Assembly: GCF_002153745.1 (NCBI RefSeq)
Contig: NZ_JOPL01000005.1
Span: 124,001 to 188,000, forward strand
Reading direction: 5' to 3'
From: Acetobacter sp. DsW_063
GTDB lineage: Bacteria; Pseudomonadota; Alphaproteobacteria; Acetobacterales; Acetobacteraceae
DNA: 64,000 bases
Part shown: positions 40,875 through 50,039 of the stretch, one piece after another
Position numbering within the stretch: position 1 is the first letter of the stretch
Layout: every line of letters starts with the position of its first letter
The notes under the pieces: generated by a model
The model's input: only the letters and a program-made list of their open reading frames with translations
Databases searched by the model: none
What the model was told of the DNA's origin: nothing
Made by a program: the position numbers and the translations under genes

Positions 40875-42289
40875 CAAACGGTCTCCGCCGCGCGCAGGGT
40901 TTCGACGATGACGCGCATGCGGGTGCCGAGGCTGCCTTTGACGAGAACGGCGTCGCCGCTGTGGAGGGCGGCGCGCACGATCGGCGCGAGCGTGTCGGAG
41001 TCCGCGCGCCATGCGCCCTGAAGAGGCGAAGGCAGGGCGTCGAAAAGTTCTTTCATATGAGGTCCGCAACAAAAAACGAGGTCTGCGCAGGCAACGACCG
41101 GATCGACGAGGGACAGATGCTCGGCGCTGGCGAAGTCGCCGAGTTCGCGCATATCGCCGAGGACGGCTACGCGGCGATTGGCTGGCGCAAGCGCCAGCAC
41201 GTCGAGGGCTGCGCGAATGGCGAGGACGGAGGCGTTATAGCTTTCGTCGAGCAAAGTGACCCGGCCGTCCATGATGGTCGTGAGCGCCCCGCGTCCGGCG
41301 CCGGGAGAGAACGTCGCCAAGGCCTGCGCGGCCGCGGCGAGAGCGCGTTCGGTCGAGGTCCGGTCATCCGCGAAGAGCGTCGCGACGACGGCCAGCGCCG
41401 TCAGGGCGTTGCGCGCCAGATGCAATCCGGGAGCGTGCAGCATTACAGACGTCTCGACACCTGCAATGTGAGCGACGAAAGAGCCGCTTGAAGAGGTGGT
41501 TGTGAAGCCACTGATCCGCGCTTCGCTTTTGTCCAGAAGGCCGCAGCGCCACAGGGAGACGTCGGCTGCGCGAGCGACCTCGTCAAAGATGTCCTGTCCC
41601 GCCGCGTCGTCCGGGACGACGGCGATGGAGCCGGGACGCAGCGCGGCGATAAGCGCCGCCTTTTCACGGGCAATGGCGTCCAGACCGCCCATATGCCCGA
41701 CATGCGCAGAACCGATGGTGGTGATCGCCGCCGTATCCGGGCGGGTGAGGGCCGCCAGTGGCGCGATTTCGCCGGGGTGGTTCATCCCGATCTCGATCAC
41801 GCAGAATGCGGCGTCGCGCGGCAGGCGTGCGAGCGTCAGCGGCACGCCCCAGTGATTGTTGTAGGATGCGACAGCGGCATGCGTCGGCCCAAGCGCGGAC
41901 AGGGCGACGCGCAACATTTCTTTCGTCGTCGTCTTGCCGACGCTGCCGGTCACGGCTGCGACCTTGCCGACGAAACGCGCGCGCGCATGACGGCCCAGAT
42001 CCCACAACGCCGTCATGGTGTCAGCGACGCGCAGCACGCGCGGGTCATCGGCAAGACCCGCTGCGTCGCGATGCGCGAAGACTGCCGATGCGCCTTTTTC
42101 AAGAGCCGCACGAATATGCTGGTGTCCGTCTGACGTTTCACCGACCAGAGCGATGAACAGGTCGCCGGGGACCAGTGCTCGTGTGTCTATGGAGACGCCT
42201 GTGACGACGATGTCGCGGGCTTTGTCGGCGTCCGGGAAAGATCCCGTCGTCGCTTCGACAAGTTCCGGACCGGTCCAGAGTGCGCTCAT
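40874..42289 (-). CDS. murF: UDP-MurNAc-tripeptide--D-Ala-D-Ala ligase MurF
   Basis: A 471-residue Mur ligase adding D-Ala-D-Ala. ATP loop VTGSVGKTTTKEML, the EIGMNHPGEI and GSAHVGHMGG motifs, and DESYNASVLAIRAAL. It overlaps murE by 4 bp and mraY by one base. Confidence 0.96.
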   Translation of the reverse strand: MSALWTGPELVEATTGSFPDADKARDIVVTGVSIDTRALVPGDLFIALVGETSDGHQHIRAALEKGASAVFAHRDAAGLADDPRVLRVADTMTALWDLGRHARARFVGKVAAVTGSVGKTTTKEMLRVALSALGPTHAAVASYNNHWGVPLTLARLPRDAAFCVIEIGMNHPGEIAPLAALTRPDTAAITTIGSAHVGHMGGLDAIAREKAALIAALRPGSIAVVPDDAAGQDIFDEVARAADVSLWRCGLLDKSEARISGFTTTSSSGSFVAHIAGVETSVMLHAPGLHLARNALTALAVVATLFADDRTSTERALAAAAQALATFSPGAGRGALTTIMDGRVTLLDESYNASVLAIRAALDVLALAPANRRVAVLGDMRELGDFASAEHLSLVDPVVACADLVFCCGPHMKELFDALPSPLQGAWRADSDTLAPIVRAALHSGDAVLVKGSLGTRMRVIVETLRAAETV

Positions 42290-43749
42290 GCCGCGCCCGC
42301 CAGTTCGCGTACGACGCTAACGTCATCGAATGGATGCACGACGCCGCCGATGGTCTGCCCCTGCTCATGCCCTTTTCCGGCGACGAGCAGTACGTCGCCG
42401 GGCTGGAGCATGTCGAGACCAGCGGCGATAGCTTTCGCGCGGTCGCCGATTTCGAGCGCGTCGGGCGCGCCCGCCAACACGTCGTGGCGGATGTCGGCGG
42501 GGTTCTCACTTCTCGGGTTGTCGTCGGTGACGATGACGACGTCGGCGTTGGCGGCGGCTTCACGGGCCATCAAGGGACGCTTTCCGCGATCACGGTCACC
42601 ACCCGCGCCAAAGGCGACAAGCAGACGCCCGCGCGCGTGAGGGCGCAGGCTCGTCAGCGCCCGCGCCAATGCGTCGGGCGTGTGGGCGTAATCGACGTAA
42701 ACAGCGGAGCCGTTGCCAAGCAGGGCGGCGCGCTCCATTCGCCCGCGCACGCCGCGAAGTTGCTGTGCATGCGCAAGAGCAGTTTCAACGCCAGCCTGGT
42801 CCTGCGCCGCGAGAGCGATGGCGAGCAGAACGTTGTCAACCTGAAAACGTCCAGGCAGCGACAGGGCGATATCGTGATCGCGACCGAAGGCGGAAACTCG
42901 GAGGCGTTGTCCTTCAGGCAGGGATTCCTGCTTCAACAAGCGTAATGTGTCGCCATTTTCACCGACAAGCCGCAGGACCAGCCCGCGCCGCTTCGCGATG
43001 TCGCAGATTGCGTCGAGCGTTTCGCCGTCCATGTCGGCGTTGGCGGCGGCTACGGCTCCTTCGGGTAGTAACGTGTCGAACAGGCGGAGCTTGGCGGCGC
43101 GGTAGGCGGCGAGGTCGCCGTGATAGTCGAGGTGGTCGCGGGTCAGGTTCGTAAAACCGGCGGCCGAGAGTCGCACGCCGTCGAGCCGACGCTGATCGAG
43201 GCCGTGGGAGGAGGCTTCCATGGCGACGTCCGTCACTCCCGACGTGCGAAGGGCGGCGAGGCCGCGCGCCAACGTGACCGGGTCCGGCGTCGTAAGCGAG
43301 GGAATCTCGAACGGCAGCGTGACGGGCGCCTTCAGGCCGAGGGTGCCGAGGCTGGCGGCGGAGTGTCCGCTCGCGGTCCAGAGCTGGCGCAGGAAATCGA
43401 CCGTGCTGGTCTTGCCGTTCGTTCCGGTGACGGCGACCTGATGGTCTGGCTGCGGTCCGGCGAAAGCGGCGGCGAGAAGAGAAAGCGTACGGCGTACGTC
43501 TGCACTTTTTACAAGCGCCACGTTCGCTTGTTCGATGTCCGGCGTGTCCGCCGGCGCCAGAATCGCGGCGGCTTCGGCGGCGATGACGGAAGGGATGAAA
43601 CGACGTCCATCCGTCTTCGCGCCCGGCAGTGCTGCGAACAGGACGCCTGGCGCGGCCTCACGGCTGTCAGCTGTGATCGCGGTTATGTCCGGATCATGGC
43701 CTGCAGAAAGATGCAATCCCACTGAAGCGAGAAGGGCGGACAGACGCAT
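42286..43749 (-). CDS. murE: UDP-MurNAc-L-Ala-D-Glu--meso-DAP ligase MurE
   Basis: A 487-residue Mur ligase. ATP loop VTGTNGKTSTVDFLRQ and the substrate motif TDDNPRSENPADI, where DNPR is the mark of meso-diaminopimelate specificity, so the cell wall is likely DAP-type. It starts 1 bp after the ftsI stop and overlaps murF by 4 bp. Confidence 0.97.
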   Translation of the reverse strand: MRLSALLASVGLHLSAGHDPDITAITADSREAAPGVLFAALPGAKTDGRRFIPSVIAAEAAAILAPADTPDIEQANVALVKSADVRRTLSLLAAAFAGPQPDHQVAVTGTNGKTSTVDFLRQLWTASGHSAASLGTLGLKAPVTLPFEIPSLTTPDPVTLARGLAALRTSGVTDVAMEASSHGLDQRRLDGVRLSAAGFTNLTRDHLDYHGDLAAYRAAKLRLFDTLLPEGAVAAANADMDGETLDAICDIAKRRGLVLRLVGENGDTLRLLKQESLPEGQRLRVSAFGRDHDIALSLPGRFQVDNVLLAIALAAQDQAGVETALAHAQQLRGVRGRMERAALLGNGSAVYVDYAHTPDALARALTSLRPHARGRLLVAFGAGGDRDRGKRPLMAREAAANADVVIVTDDNPRSENPADIRHDVLAGAPDALEIGDRAKAIAAGLDMLQPGDVLLVAGKGHEQGQTIGGVVHPFDDVSVVRELAGAA

Positions 43750-43750
43750 G

Positions 43751-45913
43751 TCAGCCTCTCCGTGTCGGGGATGGCGGGGCGAGCGTTGATTGCGTCGAAA
43801 TCGGAAGAACGGGCGGGCGGCCGGGCGCGCCGCGTTCCGCGACCTGTTTCTTGCGCGTGCGTTCTTCCGCTGCGGCGTTGCGCGGATCTCCGGGGTCGTT
43901 CCCGGGGCCTAGCGGGCGGTAGCCGCGCGGCGCGGAGGGCTGCATCGGAATCGCCAACGCTGCGTCGATTTCCGCCGCGTGTGCGGTGTCAGGGAACATC
44001 TGCAACATCGGTCCGACGCGGGAGATGATTTTCGACACGGTCGGCGCGGCGTTCCACGCGGCGGTCGTCCAGCCATGCGTGGCGGCGGTGGCCTTGGGGC
44101 TATCGAGCATTACGTAAACCGCGTAGCGCGGCGCGTTCATCGGAAAGATGCTTGTGAATGCCGCAATATTCACATGCTTGAGGTAGCCGCCGTGCGGACC
44201 GATCTTTTCGGCCGTGCCGGTTTTGCCACCGACGAAATAGCCGGGAGATTCGGCGGTTTTGCCGGTGCCTTTGGTGACGTCGAGACGGAGGATGCGACGA
44301 AGCAGGTGTGACGTCTCTTCGGACAGCACGCGAGGACCTTCCGGCGTCGCCGAATGGTCGTCTGCAGACGGCGCTCCCTGTGAAGCCAAGGCGTCTGGAG
44401 CGCCGCCGACAGGGCTGCGCAGTGTCGCGTCGTCGAGGCCGCCGGAAGATGCGGCCCCCGTGGTGGTTTCCGTGTCGGATAGTGCGGCGGCGGGCGTCAG
44501 GCGAGGGGACTGATCCCCGGCGTCGCTGGCGGACGCGGCGTCGATCGCCGCTTCGCGGTCCAGCAATGTCGGTTTTACGAGAATGCCGCCGTTCACCGTC
44601 GCGGCGGTTCCGCGCACGATTGCCAGCGGTGGTTCCGCCACGCCGTGACCGAAGCCCACAGTCATGACGGTAGAGATTCCCCAGTTGCGCATCGCGGGGA
44701 CGATCGGACGCCCCGCTTCGGGCAGTTCGATCGGCACCGGCGCGAAGAAGCCCATGTTGCGCAGCCATTCCTGCTGGCGCGCGGCGCCGACGTCGAGCGC
44801 GATATGTGCTGCGGCCGGGTTGGACGAATACGCCATGACTTCCGTCAGGGACAGCCAGGGAGAGAAGTGGTCCGACTTCATGTCGGAGATGGTGAAGCGG
44901 CCGATATGGATGGGGATCGAGGAAAAACGGTCCCAGATATGCGCGACGCCGAGTTGCAGCGCCATGGCGGCGGTCTGCAGCTTGAAGGTCGAGCCCGGCT
45001 CGTACATGCCCGTCACGGCGCGGTTGAAGCGAGAGTCCGGCGGCGCGTGACCAAAATCATTCGCGTCGTAATCGGGAAGACTCGCCATGGCGATGACTTC
45101 GCCCGAGTTCACGTCCATCACGATGGCGGCTGCGCCGATCGCGCTGAACTCGTCCTTGGCTTTCGCAAGTTCCTCACGCACCACGGCCTGCACGCGAACG
45201 TCGAGCGAAAGGCGCAACGGCGCGCGGTCGGAGTTCAGGCGCTTGTCGAAATAACGTTCGACGCCCGCCACGCCATGGTCGTCGATGTCCACTGCGCCCA
45301 TGACCTGCGCCGCGATGATGCCGAGGGGATAATGTCGCCGTTCGCCAGCTTCGAAATAAATGCCGGGAATGCCGAGATCGTTGATCGCCAGTTCCTGCGC
45401 GGGCGCGATGTCGCGTGCGATGTAGACGAACTGCTTCTTCGACGACAGGCGACGGACCGTTTCGTCCAGATTGAGGTTGGGCAGTATCTTCTTGAGCTTG
45501 GCCGCGACGTCCTGCGCGTCGATCAGTTCCTGCGGGTTGGCGTAGACCTGCGCCACGGGCAGGGAGATGGCGAGGGTTTGTCCGTTGCGATCGACAATCG
45601 TGGCCCGGCGCACCTGCGGCAGGCTGAGATCGCCCGCGAGGGAGCCCTTCGGGTCAATTTTCGGAATTTCAGGGACCTGCGGGGCGATCTGCCGCTGCTC
45701 CGGCGCCATCGGGGAGATCACGGTGGCGAAGCTGAGCTTCAACGCCACCATGCCGAACAGGCCGCAAAATCCCGCCGCCACGCCAAGAAGCCGAACGTGC
45801 ATGCGTTCCAGATGGGCGCGGGTCCGCAGTTCGGCGCTGGTGACGTGGACGTCGCGCGGAAGCCGCCCTTCGGCGAGGTCTTGCATATCGGGCGGTGTTG
45901 ACTGACGCGACAT
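43751..45913 (-). CDS. ftsI: Septal transpeptidase FtsI (PBP3) with internal insertion
   Basis: A 720-residue class B penicillin-binding protein that crosslinks septal peptidoglycan (E. coli PBP3 is 588). A single membrane helix lies at residues ~42-66. Catalytic motifs: STFK with Ser 308, SSN at 363-365, KTGT at 564-567. Between the NGGILVKPTLL landmark (~441) and the usual RVLSEETSHLL (~528) is a ~70-residue Ala/Ser/Thr/Asp-rich insert not seen in typical PBP3. The C-terminus adds a further Pro-rich tail. It lies 160 bp after ftsL and 1 bp before murE. Confidence 0.95.
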   Translation of the reverse strand: MSRQSTPPDMQDLAEGRLPRDVHVTSAELRTRAHLERMHVRLLGVAAGFCGLFGMVALKLSFATVISPMAPEQRQIAPQVPEIPKIDPKGSLAGDLSLPQVRRATIVDRNGQTLAISLPVAQVYANPQELIDAQDVAAKLKKILPNLNLDETVRRLSSKKQFVYIARDIAPAQELAINDLGIPGIYFEAGERRHYPLGIIAAQVMGAVDIDDHGVAGVERYFDKRLNSDRAPLRLSLDVRVQAVVREELAKAKDEFSAIGAAAIVMDVNSGEVIAMASLPDYDANDFGHAPPDSRFNRAVTGMYEPGSTFKLQTAAMALQLGVAHIWDRFSSIPIHIGRFTISDMKSDHFSPWLSLTEVMAYSSNPAAAHIALDVGAARQQEWLRNMGFFAPVPIELPEAGRPIVPAMRNWGISTVMTVGFGHGVAEPPLAIVRGTAATVNGGILVKPTLLDREAAIDAASASDAGDQSPRLTPAAALSDTETTTGAASSGGLDDATLRSPVGGAPDALASQGAPSADDHSATPEGPRVLSEETSHLLRRILRLDVTKGTGKTAESPGYFVGGKTGTAEKIGPHGGYLKHVNIAAFTSIFPMNAPRYAVYVMLDSPKATAATHGWTTAAWNAAPTVSKIISRVGPMLQMFPDTAHAAEIDAALAIPMQPSAPRGYRPLGPGNDPGDPRNAAAEERTRKKQVAERGAPGRPPVLPISTQSTLAPPSPTRRG

Positions 45914-46073
45914 GGACGGCTGCGGCCCCTTAGGTTCAGTTCAGGCCGCCCACCTTGACGCTCGAAACCCGGAATGCCGGGCCGGGACGGATACGTACGC
46001 CGCGACGGGGACGCTCACGCGCGCCGCCGCGTCTTCTTCCGCTATCCCTGTCGGGAGGTCGCGGTCGAAGCGA

Positions 46074-47060
46074 TCAGTTGGCCACCGGAACCGGGGGCGG
46101 CAGACCGCCTCCCAGCGCCGAATGGCCGAGGAGCGAGCCGTTGTAGCTCGCGCGGGCCTCGATATAGCGTGGGGCCGCCTGCGCCGCCACCGGGCGCCAC
46201 GTGGCTGTTTGCGCCTGCGCGGGGTGCGCCGGGTGATAGGCTGCGAGTTGAACGGCCGGACGCGGCGCGGCGACATGCGCGGCTTCGGGCGCCGCGACGT
46301 GACGGGGCGCCGTAGCGCTGGCGAGGACTGTATGCGCAGTGCGGCGTTCGCCCTGTGCATCCGGGCCGCCGAGTGCGGAGTCGAGCGCGTCGGTGGCCGG
46401 CTTCTTCGCTGCGTGGCGCACGGTGGGAACGGTGTCGAGAGCGAGCGTCGTGGTGTTTCGCGACTGGACGGCCTGCGTCGACGCGACTGCCGGACGCTCC
46501 ACGCTGGCGAGCATCGTTGCGGGGCGCGGGGCGCGGGGCGCTGCAGGAGGCTGAGCCGCCGCAACCTGAGTTGCTGCATGGGGCGCAGTCGCCTGTGCGA
46601 CGTCGGTGTGCGCGGGCGCTTCGACTTTGGCCAAAGCCTTTGGTTCCGACGTTTTCGTTTCGGTCGACTGCGCCACGGGCGCTTTTGCGTCGGCGAGGGC
46701 AAGAGCTTCGCCGTGAGTCTCGATCACGCCCGGAGAGATCGCGTCGCGCGGGTTGGGTGCGTGGACGGAACCGGGCGCGGGCAGATGTCCCGCGAGGTCG
46801 CTCAGGCGCACGAACTGGCGCGGCGTCATCGGTTGCAGCGACGGTTCGAAGCGTGCGGCGAGACGGCTGAGGCGATCGGGTTGGTTGAGCAGCGCCCATT
46901 CCGTGCGCAGCATCGCCGTCTGCTGGCGAATGTGTTGCGTATCTGAAACGATCGACGAAATCTGCTGATCCAGAACCGTGGTCTGGTGTTTCTTGCTGTA
47001 AAGGAACAGCCCCGACAGGCCTGCGGAGACGGCGCAGAGCAGCGTGAAATACCTGATCAT
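46074..47060 (-). CDS. ftsL: Cell division protein FtsL, long alphaproteobacterial form
   Basis: A 328-residue protein assigned to FtsL by position between rsmH and ftsI and by architecture: a short N-terminus, one membrane helix (residues 3-21), then a coiled-coil-like segment ([29 protein letters not shown]) and the FtsL-typical [14 protein letters not shown]. coli FtsL is only 121 residues. From about residue 98 the protein is Ala/Pro/Thr-rich, low complexity. The ATG overlaps the rsmH stop by 4 bp. A second frame of the same DNA is open but is a shadow. Confidence 0.82.
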   Translation of the reverse strand: MIRYFTLLCAVSAGLSGLFLYSKKHQTTVLDQQISSIVSDTQHIRQQTAMLRTEWALLNQPDRLSRLAARFEPSLQPMTPRQFVRLSDLAGHLPAPGSVHAPNPRDAISPGVIETHGEALALADAKAPVAQSTETKTSEPKALAKVEAPAHTDVAQATAPHAATQVAAAQPPAAPRAPRPATMLASVERPAVASTQAVQSRNTTTLALDTVPTVRHAAKKPATDALDSALGGPDAQGERRTAHTVLASATAPRHVAAPEAAHVAAPRPAVQLAAYHPAHPAQAQTATWRPVAAQAAPRYIEARASYNGSLLGHSALGGGLPPPVPVAN

Positions 47061-48133
47061 GGTTCGGTTCCTTCGGCGGCCGACGCGGCCGTGCGTGTGA
47101 GGGCGGCGTCGGACGACGCATTGGAAGGGCGTAGGCGGGCGATGGCGCGCAGGCGGGCGCTGCGCGCGCGGGGATTGCGCGCGCATTCCTCGTCGCCGGG
47201 GCGCAGAGGTTTGCGGGTAAGCAGAGCGTAACCGGCTTCCGCTGCGCCGCCGGTAAAGGCGCGGGGATCGTGACGGGAGACCCCGGCGTTGCGCCCGGCG
47301 GCGTCAGCCATCGCGCGCTTCACCAGACGGTCTTCCAGCGAATGGAACGAAACGACCACCAGACGGCCGCCGGGCGCCAGAAGGTCGAGCGCCTGCGCAA
47401 GCGCGCGTTCGATTTCTCCAAGCTCGTCATTGACGGCGATCCGCAGTCCCTGAAACGAGCGTGTCGCGGGGTCGATGCCTGAACGATCAGGCGGCACGGC
47501 GGACCGGATCGCAGCGGCGAGTTGCCCGGTGGTGCTGAACGGCGTTTCCGTGCGCGCCGCGACGATCGTTCGCGCGACGCGGCGCGCATGCCGCTCCTCT
47601 CCATAGTGATGGAAAATATCGGCCAGTTCGGCTTCCGACGCTGAGTTCACCAGATCGGCGGCGCTGCGTCCGGCGCGTTCCATACGCATGTCCAATGGGC
47701 CGTCGGCGCGAAAGGAAAACCCGCGTTCCGGATCGTCGATCTGGAAGGAGGAGACGCCGAGATCGAGCATGACGCCATCGACGGCTGTCACCCCCTCCGC
47801 CGCGAGCATGTCCTGCATGCCGCCGAATCCGCCTTGAAGCAGCCTCAGGCGCTGAGACCCGTCTTCGCCGTTACCCCAGATTGCCGAGAGCGCCCGGCCG
47901 CGTGCGATCGCGTCCGGGTCGCGATCGACGCCCCATACGTGGCAATCGGCCGCCGCCAGCACGGCGTTTGTGTAACCGCCTCCGCCGAACGTGCCGTCGA
48001 CATAAACCTCGCCTGCACGAGGCGACAGCGCTTCGAGAACTTCGGCGCGCATGACGGGGATATGGCCCGGATCGTGATCGGGCACGGATGTTCCTGCGGG
48101 CGTCAGGCGGGATGTGTCGGGCATGGCGTTCAT
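47057..48133 (-). CDS. rsmH: 16S rRNA (cytosine(1402)-N4)-methyltransferase RsmH
   Basis: A 358-residue SAM-dependent methyltransferase (MraW). N-terminal [16 protein letters not shown] loop [34 protein letters not shown], and [14 protein letters not shown]. The ATG at 48133 overlaps the mraZ stop by 4 bp; a longer upstream frame (33 residues) lies inside mraZ. Confidence 0.97.
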   Translation of the reverse strand: MNAMPDTSRLTPAGTSVPDHDPGHIPVMRAEVLEALSPRAGEVYVDGTFGGGGYTNAVLAAADCHVWGVDRDPDAIARGRALSAIWGNGEDGSQRLRLLQGGFGGMQDMLAAEGVTAVDGVMLDLGVSSFQIDDPERGFSFRADGPLDMRMERAGRSAADLVNSASEAELADIFHHYGEERHARRVARTIVAARTETPFSTTGQLAAAIRSAVPPDRSGIDPATRSFQGLRIAVNDELGEIERALAQALDLLAPGGRLVVVSFHSLEDRLVKRAMADAAGRNAGVSRHDPRAFTGGAAEAGYALLTRKPLRPGDEECARNPRARSARLRAIARLRPSNASSDAALTRTAASAAEGTEP

Positions 48134-48603
48134 GCGCCCCCGTTCCCGCCAGACCCGCCACCCGGCAACGTCACCCGGCGCGAGCGCAGACGCGCCTCCG
48201 AACGTCGCCGCTCGGCCGCTTCGGGTTCCCATATCTGGAAGATGCGCCCAAGCCCCATGAACGCCACGGCTTCGCCAAGTCCTGCGTGTTCGCGCAGAAA
48301 ATCCGGAAGAATGATGCGTCCCTCACGGTCTGCGTCGATCGGGTAGGCGTCGGCATAAAGCGCCGCAGCGAGATCGTCGTGCTCGTCGGAAAACATGTCC
48401 AGGCGATCAAGAGGCTGCGCAAGCGTCGCGAATGCGGTGGACGGCCACGCCTCGATGCAAGGCTGGGTATGGGAGGGGCGGAGCACCATCAGCGCCTCGC
48501 CCTCAACCGCCTGCGCGCGCAGAACCGTGCGGAATCCGGCAGGAATCGAGACGCGCCCTTTGGCGTCTATTCGATTCTGATGTGTGCCGAGAAACACGCT
48601 CAC
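48130..48603 (-). CDS. mraZ: Transcriptional regulator MraZ
   Basis: A 157-residue AbrB/SpoVT-fold DNA-binding protein, the first gene of the division cluster. Both half domains are visible: [22 protein letters not shown] and [19 protein letters not shown], with the DAKGR and DREGR signatures. The start is a GTG at 48603. MraZ represses its own operon in E. coli, and the matching repeat array lies just upstream of this gene. Confidence 0.95.
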   Translation of the reverse strand: MSVFLGTHQNRIDAKGRVSIPAGFRTVLRAQAVEGEALMVLRPSHTQPCIEAWPSTAFATLAQPLDRLDMFSDEHDDLAAALYADAYPIDADREGRIILPDFLREHAGLGEAVAFMGLGRIFQIWEPEAAERRRSEARLRSRRVTLPGGGSGGNGGA

Positions 48604-48634
48604 CGGGTTTGCGGTCCTTCTTGCGAGGCTGGTT

Positions 48635-48695
48635 TGGGTTCACTTGGGCTCGTTCTCCATCTCATGGGATATCATGGGATTTTATGGGACGTCAA
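48635..48695 (-). promoter_or_regulatory. MraZ operator (phased TGGG repeats) over candidate dcw promoter
   Basis: TGGG occurs on the + strand at 48635, 48645, 48665, 48675 and 48685, i.e. at exact 10-bp steps with the 48655 position missing. This is the arrangement MraZ recognises in E. coli (TGGGN with 5-nt spacers). On the minus strand, the direction of mraZ, a TTGACG -35 candidate at 48690-48695 and an 18-bp-spaced TATCCC -10 candidate at 48666-48671 overlap the array, which fits repression by blocking polymerase. Promoter assignment is inference; the phased repeats are seen directly. Confidence 0.8.
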
Positions 48696-49543
48696 ATGAA
48701 ACTGTAATAAAAAACCGCAGAAATCTGGGAAAAAGAAGATATCGATGCGCAATACGCCCGTTAAGATTATGGCAATAGAATGATCGCTCAAGGAACAAAC
48801 GTTCTTAACTTTAGTTCTTGTTTTGTTCTCATTTTTTGACTGCATGAAGGATTTACGCGGTTGCTGCGTCGGTGCATCGCGCTGAAAAATTACTTAATTT
48901 CTGAAAAATAAACCTTTGATGCGGTATTTTAATGCGAAGGCGTCTCGTTCCACTCGCGCTGCCTGCGCCGTCGTGTCAGCGTTTTTTTGTGCGTGTTCAG
49001 CTCCGGACAGTAACGACGTAACGTTCGACACTATAAATTCCGGGTCGAAATGCATCTGTTCGACCTGGGCGGGAAAAGTTCCACGAGTGGTGACGATTTT
49101 GCCTATTTTTTTTCGTTGCGTCGTTCGGGTTTGCGATGCCGCGGTAGCTTCATGCTGATTGTAATTTTCCGAACCTTCGCTTTCCCTGATCAAGCGCAGT
49201 CGTTCGTGGCGTAATCGACCGGTTGGCTTTTCGTTGTATTTTTTGCGCTTGCTCCAAGTCATTTCTGAAAGTCGTTGCATTTCCTCGAAACGACGAGCGG
49301 GAGGCCATCAGGGGCCGTTTTGCCGGTTGCCTGCGCTTTTTACGGCTGCGGCGCGTCAGTAGAATTCGGCTGGGTACTTGGTTCGCGTCATTCGCATATG
49401 ACGCTTCGGGGAGGGCGTAATGTGTCCACGGTGCGGTTCATCGGTGGGCGGATCAAGGAGGCCGCAGCAGAGTCGAAATGACTCTGCCTAGTAATAAAGA
49501 GGACTCATTTTCCGATTGCGTCAGCGAATTTGAACGTTTCGAG
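48696..49543. other. ~850-bp AT-rich spacer upstream of mraZ
   Basis: No supported gene. The longest minus-strand frame is about 128 codons with lysine/threonine-rich composition but no family, signal or ribosome site. A + strand frame begins with a weak lipobox-like segment but reads into low-likelihood sequence. The region may carry further promoters of the division operon. Confidence 0.4.
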
Positions 49544-49944
<401 letters not shown>

Positions 49945-49950
49945 GCGCGG

Positions 49951-49979
49951 AACCTGCGCGTATGGGCGAACGCCGTCAA
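49951..49979 (-). promoter_or_regulatory. Candidate rnpB promoter
   Basis: On the minus strand a TTGACG hexamer (49974-49979) is followed after 17 bp by CAGGTT (49951-49956), placing the start at the RNA 5' end. The -35 is good, the -10 poor, so this is only a candidate. Confidence 0.4.
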
Positions 49980-50039
49980 GTCTTCTCGCGTGGTGGAGCG
50001 CGTCGCCGGTAATGGACAAGCGCGAGGAGCACAGGCACG

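Noticed and set aside
46042-47121. Second long open frame over the ftsL region (359 codons)
   Set aside because: The frame with the membrane helix and coiled coil overlaps rsmH by the usual ATGA; the other has Arg/Ser-rich shadow composition.
48916-49158. Plus-strand frame beginning with a lipobox-like segment
   Set aside because: Starts at TTG, reads into improbable Cys-rich sequence, and no ribosome site.
48894-49280. Minus-strand 128-codon frame upstream of mraZ
   Set aside because: No family, no ribosome site; AT-rich spacer gives long chance frames here.
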